Shown in pieces: positions 20,772 through 32,215 of a DNA stretch of 64,000 nucleotides. Origin of the DNA: Astropecten irregularis. Taxonomy: Eukaryota > Echinodermata > Asteroidea > Paxillosida > Astropectinidae. Under the pieces are notes generated by a model. It saw only the letters and a program-made list of their open reading frames with translations, ran no database searches and was not told the DNA's origin. The stretch covers positions 1,426,001-1,490,000 of the forward strand of contig OZ020259.1 of NCBI GenBank assembly GCA_963971285.1, given 5' to 3'. How positions within the stretch are numbered: position 1 is the first letter of the stretch; each line of letters opens with the position of its first letter. The position numbers and the translations under genes were made by a program.

Positions 20772-22780
20772 CTGAAGGAAAACAAACAAACAAACAAACA
20801 AACAAAATGAAATCAGAATGATCTCTTTGGCAGGGCTGTGATTGCACTGGCATAAGAAATCCTGAAAACATGGTAAAAAGTCCTGAAAATCACATATCTC
20901 CTATACTTTTGTACTAAGAAAGTGACGGAAAAAATTCCTAAAAATCAAGATTTTTCCTCGAAATCTCGAAAGAAGAAATCATTGCAAAGGTGAACATAGA
21001 AAACTTGACTGAAGCAGGATTCAAACCTGCAACCCCCAGAATGTCGTACCGGTGCTCTTCCAACTGAGCTATCAAACCTTATATTGGCAGTGTCCCAAAT
21101 TGTCAATTATCTTTGTTCCTTAATTCAAAACAGAACGGCAGACAAGTCTTGTTTCATTTCATTATAACGTCTAACAGATTTTTTGAGATTCACGTGTGTT
21201 TTGCAAGATGGAATATTTGCCGTCCCGAGCTCGGATGGATACCTACCAGTTGCCTGAAAAACTGCTCCTCGTGCGCTGCTTCCATTTTTCCAAACGCTCC
21301 TCCAGCATCACGGATTGTACCGCCCGTTCCGCCGCCCTGAAATTGAAACAAGATTTTGCTTTGATCTTTATCAAATGATCTTCATGCAGTGTTTTGATCA
21401 AACAGCAAACGCCTGAGCTTGAAGCAAAATTTACATGAGCTACTACAATCCACGAATCAAGCACCCCTAGTATTGTAAGATTTTCGAAGGATTTAGGTCC
21501 AGAGTGAACATAGAATGTGTTTCTCCTTGTTCAGGACAGTTTGTTTTGGAAACAGATGTACTTTCATTAACCCTAACCCACCTCTATACTACAGATATCA
21601 CATGTTTTCTACTGAATACCACAATACACTGCAGTGTGGTTTGTGTGGTTATGCATGGTTTATGATCCAGTTCCCATAAGGTCTATTGCTGATCGCGATA
21701 TCCCGCAACAACGCAAAGCATCAAGGGGGCATCGCGAGCGCGTCGAGTATAGTGGATGCGCCCTTTTAAAGGCTGCCCTGTTGAAATCTAGTTTATGTGG
21801 AGACTGGTAATGTGTGGTAAGCAGTACTGTCCTTCTGTGGTTAAGTGTAGAGGGTTAGGGTTAAGAGTATGGTACAGTATTGGTAATGACCAATGTATAC
21901 CTTTAATAAATCTTACCTTTCCAGCACCGGAGCCATAAGCTCCGTGGTCAGCATAGCCTCGTTGCATTTGGCTAAAATTGAGAGGAAATGAAAATGGCCA
22001 TAGATGAATATGATGTAACAATCATACAGTGTTAATATTCAGGCAAAAAGTTCCGTAGATGACTTTGATTTTGATAGTTTGTATACAATCTCTACAGGGA
22101 GTTTTTATACATGTTTATGCAAAATGTAAAAAATATTTTCTTTAATACGCGATTCCAAACATTTTTCAGTCCTGATCTCAACTTAAAAAATTTCTTTTGA
22201 AAGGAATGACCATCATCAAAGTATGATGAAGCGACACGGTCAATCTGAGAAATTCTTTCCTAGTATGTGACATATATGGTGGTCACATGGTGATCGTCCA
22301 GGTTTTGGTCATGAGTAAAAGAAAACATTGATTTTCATCACACAAATGAGCGTGATGTCCGATTGAGGTCAACATTTCTCAGATTATTTCATGTACATGC
22401 AGGATCAGACAAAGTGTGAGTGCTATTCTGTGACATTTACCAATAATGTATTATACCTTAAAACACCAGTCATGCCAGTAGTACGTAGCAGAAGTTGGCA
22501 TAATGTACCGCAACGTGTTTGTATGGCGTAAGTGCCATATCATTACTGGTCAATGCAAAATGCCACATACAAATCCACACGACCGGCAACCCCAGTTTAC
22601 CAACCCACTTCACTGTCCGTCGTAAATGTTGCATCTTGATATGTTGACACAAATCAGCGTCTCAATTTTATTCAGAAAAACAACAGCAATAGGGTTGATG
22701 TGGATATCGTTTCATTTATCTTACCAGGCTGCCACAAGAGGACGAAAAAGCCGAACAGCAGAAATTCTCGCAAGAGCCAT
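20622..22780 (-). CDS. ATP synthase inhibitory factor 1 (IF1), complete, four exons
   Basis: IF1 is the small mitochondrial matrix protein that blocks ATP hydrolysis by F1Fo-ATPase when the membrane potential falls. Exons on the - strand are 22780-22725, 21971-21917, 21336-21247 and 20771-20622; phases fit and the product is 116 residues. Residues 1-25 form a basic amphipathic mitochondrial presequence (MALARISAVRLFRPLV) with a likely cleavage near RGY|AD. Residues 45-64 carry the inhibitory core IRDAGGAFGKMEAAHEEQFF. Residues 68-107 form a coiled coil with the pH-sensing His pair at 78-79 (KKHHDDE). The protein ends in a short acidic SGSDSD tail. Length fits the family (about 105-110 in mammals). 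Confidence 0.95.
20987..21118 (-). mobile_element. tRNA-derived SINE fragment, copy 1
   Basis: On the - strand: TATAAGGTTTGATAGCTCAG, TTGGAAGAGC, GGGTTGCAGGTTTGAATCC and TGCTTCAGTCAAGTTTTC. A box TAGCTCAGTTGG and B box GGTTTGAATCC sit at tRNA spacing. The downstream TCAAGTTTTC..TGTTCACC and upstream GACA..AATTGACAAT flanks match the copy at 56945, so this is a repeat family and not a tRNA gene. It lies in intron 3 of ATP5IF1. Confidence 0.75.
21247..21336 (-). CDS. ATP5IF1 exon 3 (inhibitory domain)
   Basis: Acceptor AATTTCAG, then 30 codons GGGTGGTIRDAGGAFGKMEA continuing AHEEQFFRQL, and donor CTG|GTAGGT. This is the most conserved part of IF1 and inserts into the F1 catalytic interface. 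Confidence 0.95.
21917..21971 (-). CDS. ATP5IF1 exon 2
   Basis: Acceptor ATTTTAG, then 55 bp encoding (C)QMQRGYADHGAYGSGAGK, and donor AAG|GTAAGA. It contains the probable presequence cleavage site and a Gly-rich linker. Confidence 0.92.
22349..22464 (-). mobile_element. Family C2 foldback element, truncated
   Basis: Shares GATGTCCGATTGAGGT, TTTCATGTACATGCAGGATC, AGACAAAGTGTGAGTG and TTTACCAATAATGTATTATA with the C2 elements at 31108, 36693 and 42623. The left part is missing or diverged. It lies in intron 1 of ATP5IF1. Confidence 0.65.
22725..22780 (-). CDS. ATP5IF1 exon 1 (presequence)
   Basis: ATG at 22780-22778 opens MALARISAVRLFRPLVAA, followed by two leftover bases and the donor GCCTG|GTAAG. 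The arginine-spaced hydrophobic run is a typical matrix-targeting presequence. Confidence 0.93.
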
Positions 22781-22800
22781 TTTCTTTTGCCGAATGTGAG

Positions 22801-22830
22801 ATTTGACCTCAAAGTCTTATGACCTTTGAC
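22801..22830 (-). promoter_or_regulatory. Nuclear-receptor half-sites at the ATP5IF1 start
   Basis: On the - strand, CAAAGGTCA and TGAGGTCAA lie within about 50 bp upstream of the ATG. Both contain the AGGTCA half-site used by ERR/HNF4-type receptors, which control many mitochondrial genes in animals. Whether they are promoter or 5' UTR depends on the unmapped start site. Confidence 0.4.
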
Positions 22831-24424
22831 ACGTGAGTGCCCCTTTCATCATTATAATTTCAAACAAGCTGTTACAGAATAATCACAAATGTAAACTCAG
22901 AATTCGGTATATTATTCAGCATAATACTCTCAATCAATTTTTGTTATTGTTCTCTCAATTTATTATCATTTATTTTAACGTGTACAAAGTTTATCTAAAA
23001 TAATTTATTTATTAAAACAAATTCGGACTAGACTGGTTCCCGTTCCCTACAGTAGTCTCCTGACGTCTATCGTCACTCAAATGTATTGGGACGGGAACCA
23101 GTCTAAAATTCGGACGTGCGTGCTTGAGTCGTTGAGGGCGCTATAATTTGTAAACGGTACGCGTTGTAAAAAAAAATGTAGGTCGGTAGTTCAGTGTGTT
23201 TTTATGCATTTGCGACGGGCGAATACCTAGCCCTAGCCCTAACCATTTTGGTTTTCAGATGGAGCCATAAAATAAAAATTAATTGAGTCCTTGACCTACA
23301 TTGGACTATGACATAAATAAAACTTAATTATTGATTATAATAATTGATAATCATTTATTTTGAAGGTCACTTTGTGCCATACAGTGATGCAGTATTGCCA
23401 ACATAATAGAATAATGTGTCAGGCCTATTGTCAGGTACTTGAATGTAGCAACAACAATAACAACAAAAACGTAAACAAAAACAACAGCAATAGCAAATAA
23501 CAAAAGCAACAACCAAAATTATACAGCAATTATTATGCGTAAATGTCAATTAACTTCGGATGAAAACAAAAAGAACGAAACGAACAGCTAGTCGAACAAA
23601 GGATTTTGTTGGCACAGGTTCGAATCCCAATGTTTCTTTGCTTTTACTCTTCAATGACTTAAATTTAATACAGCCATTTCCCCTGTAGTTATTTTGATGA
23701 TTAAACAGAATGGAAGAAAGAAGGGTAGTAATAATCACCCGCCCCCTATATTCCGTTTACTTTAACTTCCCTCTTCCAAAAGCGAAATCAATGGCCCCTA
23801 TTTACTCCCCAACAGTGCTTGTACGTACGGTACGGTTTCATTGGTTTAATACATGAAAGCATTTCGCCTGATTAAGCTCAGGGGATTGGGAACAAAAGTC
23901 ATTCAATCGTGTCAGACTCATGCCCGATATTTGTAGTCCATGCATGCCTAGAAAAAAAATCAATCATAAAAAGTAGAGACAAAAATCAATCATGAAAAGT
24001 AGGCCTTATGGTCTTCAGGCGCTATCTTCCCCAGACATGAGTACTAATAATTTGATCCTGTAAATTGTAAGCCTCCGGCATCTTACCATAATTAAGAAAT
24101 TAGGTATGTTCCTTTAATTTCCCCTCAGAACGGAATCTTGGCTCATCAGCTGCAGGAGGATAGCATGGTGGAGCATTGTAAATATTTCTTCAAGAACAGG
24201 GATGTCCTAGCTAATAAGCTTACTGGCGTAAACGTTGCCTTTAGGCGGTTCTCTTTTATACAGCTCTGAATATTAAAATGATTATGGGGGTTTTTCGCTC
24301 TTGAATTAATTTTGCTCTTGGAGAAATGGGATTCTCAGGAGGCCTGTGTGGGTAATTCTTGATTCTCAGATTGATGGATAACAGTTGACATACGAACATT
24401 ATTTTTCTCGATAGGTTTCAGCCA
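22831..24424. other. Intergenic DNA between ATP5IF1 and the SINE, no gene seen
   Basis: Contains a foldback at 23030-23104, a GGTTCGAATCCC B-box-like remnant near 23617-23630 and a GTAGTTATTTTGATGATTA block near 23680. That last block also occurs at 33155 and near 57100. No supported exon. Confidence 0.5.
23030..23104. repeat. Perfect 14-bp inverted repeat foldback (family H-like)
   Basis: AGACTGGTTCCCGT (23030-23043) and ACGGGAACCAGTCT (23091-23104) are exact reverse complements around a 47-bp loop. Elements with TAGTCTGGTTCCC / GGGAACCAGACTA-type ends also occur at 35804-35902 and 40860-40955. Confidence 0.75.
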
Positions 24425-24800
24425 ATGTAAGTAATGTGTGGTCTGGCGTGTCGTACTCAAGATCTTGTGGTCAATCTACAGATGGTGGGTTCGAATCCAG
24501 TCATGGGCTAATGGTGCTTGCGTCATTGGGCAAGACGTTTTGTCACATATTGCTCCTCTTCACCCAGGTGTAAATGGGTACCTGTGAGGGTATAGAGATG
24601 GCTTTGTATGCTTGATTAGCCCTGCGCTCTTTGCAAGCAGCTGCGGGCTGTATACTCCCCAGGGAGCTCAGATTGTTTCAGGAATGTAAATGGGCCCGAT
24701 GATCAGGGATGCTAATTAATAGTGTTAAGCGTTGTGGTACCCTTCTTGTGTGTAAGAACGCTATATAAATGCCCAAATTATTATCATGATTATGATTATT
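24425..24800 (+). mobile_element. tRNA-derived SINE with (ATT)n tail, copy 2
   Basis: The head has TGGTCTGGCGTG and the B box GGTTCGAATCC. The body has TTGCTCCTCTTCACCCAGGT, GTAAATGGGTACCTG and CTGTATACTCCCCAGGGAG; the 3' end is CGCTATATAAATG and an ATTATTATT tail. It matches the - strand copy at 3629-3996 along its length, in opposite orientation. It retains a better B box than that copy. Confidence 0.88.
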
Positions 24801-27608
24801 ATTAATTAAGGATTTCATGCTAACCAGTTAGAAATTAGGTGCTTACCCAGTAAGCGATTAACCAGGATCGCCCAAGCGCAGCTTTTCAATGGGTTTAATT
24901 TAGCAGAACAAATTTTGGAAATTGGCTCTTTGGAACTAGTTTCTTGGCTGCGAGTATATATGATATAAAAAGATTAATCTTCATCGTCCAAACGAAAGTG
25001 CGCCCTCTATTTTATTAACATAAAAGGGTTGCTATACAGAACCTCGCTAGCAACCATAACGGCGCATGTGTTGTCTTGGCGATCGCAAGACACCCACCTT
25101 GGTTACGTGGTTTGTACAAAAGAGCAACCAGTCCCCGTTTGTTTTAAATTCAGAATATGAGTCTGTGCTCCTCTAGGTTCGTATTGTCTTGACAACCCAT
25201 GGCCCCGCCCCTTTCTATCGAGTTTAGTGCCAAGATATCTTTTCCACTTTCCTTGTCAATTCTCTCCAAGACGTCAATCATTCTGCATCCCGTGGGGGTG
25301 CTTATCGCGAACCTCGACACTTCTGGTGATGAAAGGGATGAGTCATTTTCATCTGTTATTCCCAGGCAGTTTTAATGATTCGATATTTCATCTCCATCCT
25401 ATCTTTTTTTTGTTTCTTTGCTGTTGTAAGATTTATCTCCTCATTTTGAGCGAGGAGTGATGTAAACCTTCCCTCGGAGAGGATTATTATGAATGAGTTT
25501 TCAAAGCTATTAGTCTTGATGTAACTTGTTCATCTTGGAGCAAGCTGAATACCGGAAAATCTTAAGCTAAATTACACTCTGACGCCACTGCAGCCTCTGC
25601 TTGATTTTCCCGGATATCTGCGATTCATGACTCCATCGAGTACAGCAAAGTTCAACATTGAAAAAGAAAGGAAGCAAAGGAAATGATACTTGGATTTCGA
25701 ATTGCTTTAAAACGGTATATTTTACAGGTGCAACTTGAGCACATCATTTCCGAGTCATTGCAGCTGGATTTGGCTTGATTGCTCAAGATGCATTAAGTAA
25801 CAAAAATTCCAAGACGATCGAAAATCGGACCACGGAGTCGCCCTTGCCGAAAGGTTCATGTTGAAGTGGTCACAACTTGCGTCATTGGCAAATAGACCAA
25901 TGAGAATATAGGCTGTGCTGTGATAACGTCACATTGCTACTTCGGGGTAATGTTAATTTATGGCAAAGAGGAATTGCTTTTTTTACCATCATAATCCAAG
26001 CGAGGTCTCATTAACTTAAAACCCAGTCAGGCCGGTGGATGTTTGGCGGATAGTAACTACACAGTGGAGGAAATTAAAGTGCTCAGCAGGCAGCTCCCCG
26101 TTGATGAGCTACCTTCGGGCGAGAAAAACATGGCGTGAATATAAAATGAGGCGTTTAAGCTGCGAGAGCGCGAGCAAGATATATCATCGGACCACTTTCA
26201 CCCCTTGAAAATAGACGTCAAAATCTCGGTCGTGAGTTCCTTTGCCAGTGCAATTTCCTACAGGCGTGGAGTGCGGCGTGTGCGTTTACACGCGCACGCA
26301 CTTAGGCAGGCCTACACGAACCGTACCCCGGCGTTATTTATACTAGACAATCACATCATCACAACTGCAAGAGAATTTTATTCGCACCCTAGTTCCTGTC
26401 ACCGACACTGCATAATATCATCTCGAGATTCAGTAGGGACTGACAGAATCTGATGATCGGTTGACTCATTGCGCTCGTCAGAGAGGACAGGGTTTTGTTG
26501 GCAAGGGAGAACGGATAGGAGAAATCTGATCGGTATAAACTCGAGGATTGATATCAAGCTTGACGAGGAGAGAAGTTGTGGGGAAGTCAACTCGCGGTCG
26601 TGCCGATTTTCTGCCCAACTTCAGATTTTTTTTTCTCTCACAACTGTCAGCTTCAGCATTTTTGTTGTTCTTTCGCGTATTTCGCTGCGGCCTCAGGTCG
26701 ACTTTCTGTAATTTGTAAAGAAGTTACCTGCACCACGAGGATACATTACCACCACCCTGCCGTGCAAGTTTCGAAAGTCCAAGTTTGAAAAAATTAACAT
26801 ATTGCAGCCGGTGAAGGCATGTAGGCTTACTAACTGCTGCGTGGACGTATGCAGGTTTTAGCACTGCTGCAACTCGAGCAACCGACAAGAGGAATACAGC
26901 ACCAGTGACCCTTGCACGGAAAACCCAAACCCACACGTGCAGAAAAAACAGATCCACGGCCCGACCAAACCACACGCAGTGCCAACAGAACAGTTGTCAC
27001 GTTCTGTAAGCAACAAGTGTACTAACTTGCTCAGACTATGGACAGATACTGGCGTGGCGTGACGCATTTCTGAACGTGGTTTACTTTCTGCTGGTATGAC
27101 ACGGCATGACATTTCCAGAACTCCACCAGCTCTGTGACACAACACCGAAGGGGGAGATTCGGAGAGAAATATCCAGCCCGAAATAGTGGTGACACTGTTG
27201 TGTTTGCATAGAGGTCGGCGGTATCAACATCGTATACGTCGTGCGCGCATACGTACGTGCGCTAACACCCCACAAATCTGTTTAACGGGTTCACTGAAGT
27301 GCATCTCTTTTGACCGAGGCCAGCGTGTGTGTGTGTACAAAATACCAATCCCAATCACAGTAGCTGAATGGGAGTTGTATTGATCACCAACCTAGCCGTA
27401 CATAATACTGTTTTCCACGGGACTGCATGTACGAGCGGCAGCACGGCACGGGGACAGTTAGTTTAGCTCTGGATTTGCGCGGTCTAAGCCGGCCCAACGC
27501 CTTGTAAAATCAACAACGACCTTGTTCGGTGTTTACAAGAAATACGTGCACGAATTTCACATCATCCAGTGATGTAGCCCACCCCAGTTCAGTGGACACT
27601 AACGAAAA
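24801..27608 (+). promoter_or_regulatory. Intergenic DNA and probable MTCL promoter / 5' UTR
   Basis: Composition shifts from AT-rich to GC- and CpG-richer from about 26100 onward, with no protein-like frame before the ATG at 27609. An in-frame TAA at 27600-27602 just before that ATG shows the coding region does not extend further upstream without splicing. The start site and any 5' UTR introns cannot be fixed from sequence. Confidence 0.45.
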
Positions 27609-30035
27609 ATGAGCAGGATTTCGTCCAAGGAATGGCCCCCATTCCGAACCCACTCGACACCCCCTTTTCTGGATCCGGACGCAAATTCGACAGATGCACA
27701 TGAGGACATTTTTGCCTTGGGCAGGGACGAGGAAGTAGTGGACAAGGAGAAGAGTTTCGTGAGGATTGCCAACCGTGGGAACATCACCCAAAATAGTCTG
27801 CAGTTCTCTGGGGACTGTGTACAGACTCGTACTACGAGTACCACACACACCACCAACAGCCTCGCCATCTACCAGTCACGGAATGCTGGTATCGGTGACG
27901 GCGGTGGTAGTGGTGGTGGCACAGGGCAATCTCAGCAAATCAAGGAAAGGCATGCACGGAACGCAGGAGGCAGGGGCCAGCGTGAGGGAACATCGCCGGG
28001 AGCTCGTGAAGAAGAAGAAGAAGAAACAGCAGAGGATCCATCCCGCGGCAACATCGGCTACCATCAGACGATACCGTTGGCCGTGTCTGGTGTCAGCCTT
28101 TCGGAATCTGGTTATGACGGCGTGCCATCATCTCATTTGTCTTCGGTGATTGGACACAAACGAGACACAGACGAGAGAGAGCTGCACGGTTTGATACTAT
28201 CCACCACCAACAAGATGGATGCCAATGTCTTTAATTCCCGCACTAATAACCAGAGGGATCTTGGCGTACAGCGTCCGCGGCAGAACGGATTACTCCTCGA
28301 CGAAGATGACGATGAAGATTATGTTGACTCTGACCGAGACGAGGATAGTTTGATCCAATTACGCCGCAGGGCCCAGCGACACGAGCAAGACTTAACTACC
28401 ATCTTCCAGTCCTCTTCCTCATCGGAGTGTATGGATTTCTCAATGTATGAAACCTATGACGATCTCTCTTCCTTACTTGCTGCCGAATTATCGGGGGACC
28501 CCCTCCCGAGCACGTGTAGCCTCAGTTTCGAGGAGCTGAACGTTAATAATTCCAGCTCCACATCAAGCAGCAGTACTCTGCTAGCCACGTGGTCCACGAA
28601 TTTAAACACACGCCTGGCAAAATCGACGGAATCCATCCCCACAGACGTGGACTCGGAAGGAAAGAAAATTAAGAAAGACGACGACGAGCCGCTGCAGCGG
28701 TCTCGCAGCTTGGAAAGTCTTAGCCTCACATCGGGTACTTTCCCGTCTGAAGGGGCGCCGTCATGCGACCGAATACAGCAGCAGACATCCGCGACCCGCA
28801 CGACCGTGGCTGTAAATAATAATAATAATGCAAGCAGCCAGAATAATACATGCGGATCGCCGAGGGCGAGCAGCGCCTGCGCGCTTCGTCGTCTAATTAC
28901 GACGGATGCGAGTGTGCGACCGGAGATTGACGATATGGGAGAAGAGGTCACAGCAGAAAGGGAGACAGTACGGACACCCGTAGAACGCTCATTCGCCGAG
29001 GAGGTGCGACTGTGTGCCCTCCCTGTTTACATCCCACCTGCCACCGATAGGATGTTCCATCAGCACCAGCGGGTTCCCTCGCCCCTCATGGAGATGGACG
29101 AAGACGAGGAGGAGGATGGAGCAGGTAAAGCATCAAAGGGGGGCAAGCAGGAGAAGAATAAGGAGGCGGTGAGTGCGAGTGAAGACAAAGCAGCACCGCC
29201 AAAACCTAAGCGTGGCGAGGAACGTAGCGTCCCATGCGCTGAAGAATCGACCAATGAGATGATACAGCGAGTGCCATCATCATCATCATCTTCACCTCCC
29301 GCGGAGAATCCGGGGAGTGTAACAAATACAAAGGAGGAGAAATCCAATGAAGCAGTGAGGACAGGTGATGCTGACACGGGATCCAAGATGGCGGCCGCCA
29401 ACGTGAATGTGCCTCAGATCGTTGAGAGCCTTGTGGAAGATGATGGAGACGCTGATGGAGAAAGGATAGTCCTAAACCTCCAGAGTCGTCTCACCGCCGT
29501 GGAGCAGCTAGCCCGAGATCTTACCGACCAGAATGCCAAACTTCAGGATGAACTGGTGGATATGCGACTGGAGCTCGAGGAGTCCACGGATAAATACCGG
29601 GAGGGTGGCGAGATGGATGAATACCGTGAGATGAAGGCTGAGCTGGACCGTGCCGTCAGGGACTGTCGCATCCTCCAGTACCGGCTCCGCAAAGCCGAGA
29701 GGAAAAACGACGACATCGACCAGGAACGCCAGCACCTAGAGGACCGTCTACGAGCCACTGCTGCCGGCATCCCCGCCCCACCAGCCCCGAGCTCCACCCG
29801 TAGCTCGGGCGACTCTTCCCCTGGAGAAGAGGCCCGTCTCAATGAGATTACCGAACTTCAGCAGGAGTTGAAGACGGCCAAGGATGTATCCATAAGGCTG
29901 CATCAGGAGCTGGAGATGATCGAGGAGAAGCGAGCGAAGACAGAGGAAGAATGCCAGGCTCTGAGGAGGAAACTTGTAGACTCGGAAAATACCAGAAAAG
30001 AGATGAAACGAGAGTTGGAGAAGACACGAACTGAG
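27609..30035 (+). CDS. MTCL/SOGA-family coiled-coil protein, first coding exon
   Basis: This 809-codon exon opens at the first ATG after an in-frame stop and ends at the donor GAG|GTAAGA in phase 0. Residues 1-610 are low complexity, with acidic, Ser, Asn and Glu runs (for example DEDDDEDY near 232, poly-Asn near 400, poly-Ser near 558) and look disordered. From about 618 a long coiled coil starts (NLQSRLTAVEQLARDLTDQN). It contains CRILQYRLRKAERK at 686-699 and AKDVSIRLHQELEMIEEKRA further on. These motifs match the vertebrate MTCL1/SOGA coiled coil, which crosslinks microtubules and influences polarity and autophagy. The rest of the protein lies in unseen exons. No second gene copy is visible. 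Confidence 0.88.
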
Positions 30036-31107
30036 GTAAGAGACTGGCCGTGCTCTGACCATTTTTAATATGTATTTTGTAGCAAAAATTTTAATCAAAA
30101 AGTTCACTTTTCTTCATCACTGATAACAAGAATTCAAAGAAACACCATTGACCTCTACTCCAAGTTCTCCAACAGTGGATGGTTTGCACCTACCCATTTC
30201 AAATCACACCATTTACATGTACCCAGCAGACTGCCCCGCCCCCATTGGGACAGAATGATATTCAAAAATACTTACGAACAGAAATGAAAATTTTATACAG
30301 AAATTAACATTTTGACATGAAATGATAACCACGACAAAAATACATGTCATGCTGATTTAAGTTGCAATGACAGCGTTTGTTTTCAGTCATGAAGGCTTGG
30401 AAAATGAAAATTAGGGTGTCAAATATCAGTCCTATCGAATCAATTTCAGTTGTTTTAAATTTGTAGTTTCCCCACAACCTAAAATAGTAAAATAATAACC
30501 CAAACAACTCTTGGTCTTCAAAATTGTAATTAAAAATGTTGGCATAATCCTCAAGCCCACACACATTATCAAATCGATTCCATTATGGTGTATATAACTC
30601 CCGGTTTGAAGCCAGACAGAATGGCATTAATTACACAGGCAGTCGGGCATTATAAATGTGACGTAAATAAAAATGTCTGCACAGATGCTACAGCAAAATC
30701 CTGCTGTATATTTTTATCGGTACCCTTTTCTCTGCAAAGTACAGCTTCCACGGCTATGTAGGCTTACGGGTGAATGCATATTATGATCACAAGCTTAAAT
30801 GTCAAAATGTGACTGGTGAAATACATACCAGTAGTACTGGTCGCCGCCATGTTTGGTTGCCATGAACTTTGGATTGTTTTATGTTGATCATAGTGAGATG
30901 ATACTTACTACAGATAGTTGATACCTATACATGTCATATCGAGGTGATACCTATACTTATCACCAGTATGTATACATCACACAGCAAAGTCAACAGCCCT
31001 TGCACATTATCATGGAAGAAATAACCTCCCAATGGTATTGTTTACCTGTTATAATATTGCCTTTCAGAATACATGAAACCACCATTTCATACAGTGATTA
31101 TAAGTTC
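30036..31107. other. MTCL intron 1, repeat-poor start
   Basis: The intron starts GTAAGAG. No open frame in this stretch resembles the continuing MTCL coiled coil. AT-rich. Confidence 0.6.
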
Positions 31108-31453
31108 AAGGTACATGATTGGTAAAGGTCACAGAACAACACTCACACTTTGTCTGATCCAGCATGTACATGAAATAATTATCCTGTGAAAATTTTAGCT
31201 CAATCGGACATCTGAGTCACAAGAAAATAGCGAAAACCCGACTCTATTTTTCTTTTAAAACATAACAAATTGTTTTGATCATACCCCGAGATCAAAACTG
31301 TTGTCGGTCTTTTGTTCGACTAATTTCACGATAGATACAGCATTTCAGGCGGAAATATTTTAATGGTATGTTTCTACCATGCACCATCTTCATATCCTGA
31401 AAGTTATTCTTAAATCTTTGTGAACATTTCTGTTTGGATATGTTACCAATCCT
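31108..31453. mobile_element. Foldback element, family C2, copy
   Basis: Runs from AAGGTACATGATTGGTAAAG to ATGTTACCAATCCT. The interior has GCTCAATCGGACATCTGAGT, CCCGAGATCAAAACTGTTG, CATTTCAGGCGGAAATATTT and CTACCATGCACCATCTTCAT, all shared with 36693 and 42623. No coding capacity. Confidence 0.8.
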
Positions 31454-31835
31454 CTATTGTATCTCTAACTATACTCTTGCCTCATTTGTCAGTGTTCTGT
31501 GTGAGGTATTTGTGCTTTGGAGAAATATGCACCGAAAAATGTAGGCATATAAATTAAATTACTTCTCTATGGCTTCTCTATGTTTATAAAATGTATTCCC
31601 AGTGAATACATGCATAAATAATCAATGCAAATTTGTACCCTATATCATATTTGGAAAGTTCAAACATAATTCTATTTCTGCATGATGTTATTATAGTATT
31701 AGCGGCCCACATTCTGCAGAAGGGGAGCGATGCTTATCGAGATTCATAAATTGACAGCCATTAGTTGAACCAATGTTCCATTTCAGAAATGCAACACCGA
31801 ACACGTCAGGCGTAGCATAGCATGTCGACCCGAGC

Positions 31836-32215
31836 ATTAAAGGTACTATCATACTTTGGTAGAAACCCAAAGCAGACATGTTCACATATTTACGTATAAC
31901 TTACATGGGATGAAGATGGTGGTGGTAGAAACATATCGCTAAAATGTTTCCGCCTGAAATACTGTCTTTTTTTCAGACATGAGTAAAACAAAAGACCGAA
32001 AACAGTTTTGATCTCCGAGATACAAACCTCACAATTACAATTTCCTCACAATTTCGCGTAACAATTGCAACGGTTTTCCGCTGTTTTCTACTGTTTCCAA
32101 TGATCAATTGAGCTGAAAATCTCCCAGATTTGTTTTTATTTCATGACAAATCAAATAATGAACAGACCGCAGCTGTTTTATCAACTTTACCAAAGTATGA
32201 TAATATACCTTTAAT
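31836..32215. mobile_element. Foldback element, family C1, complete copy
   Basis: Ends are ATTAAAGGTA plus CTATCATACTTTGGTA on the left and TACCAAAGTATGATAATATA plus CCTTTAAT on the right: terminal inverted repeats of about 26 bp. The centre has TTTTGATCTCCGAGAT. Other C1 copies are at 41508, 55000, 59754 and 60310. Confidence 0.88.

Noticed and set aside
23225-23245. Telomere-like CCCTAGCCCTAACC
   Set aside because: Only about three imperfect units; too short to be an interstitial telomeric array.
28454-28951. 165-codon minus-strand frame, and others opposite the MTCL exon
   Set aside because: Shadows of the 809-codon sense exon, with low-complexity composition and no domain.
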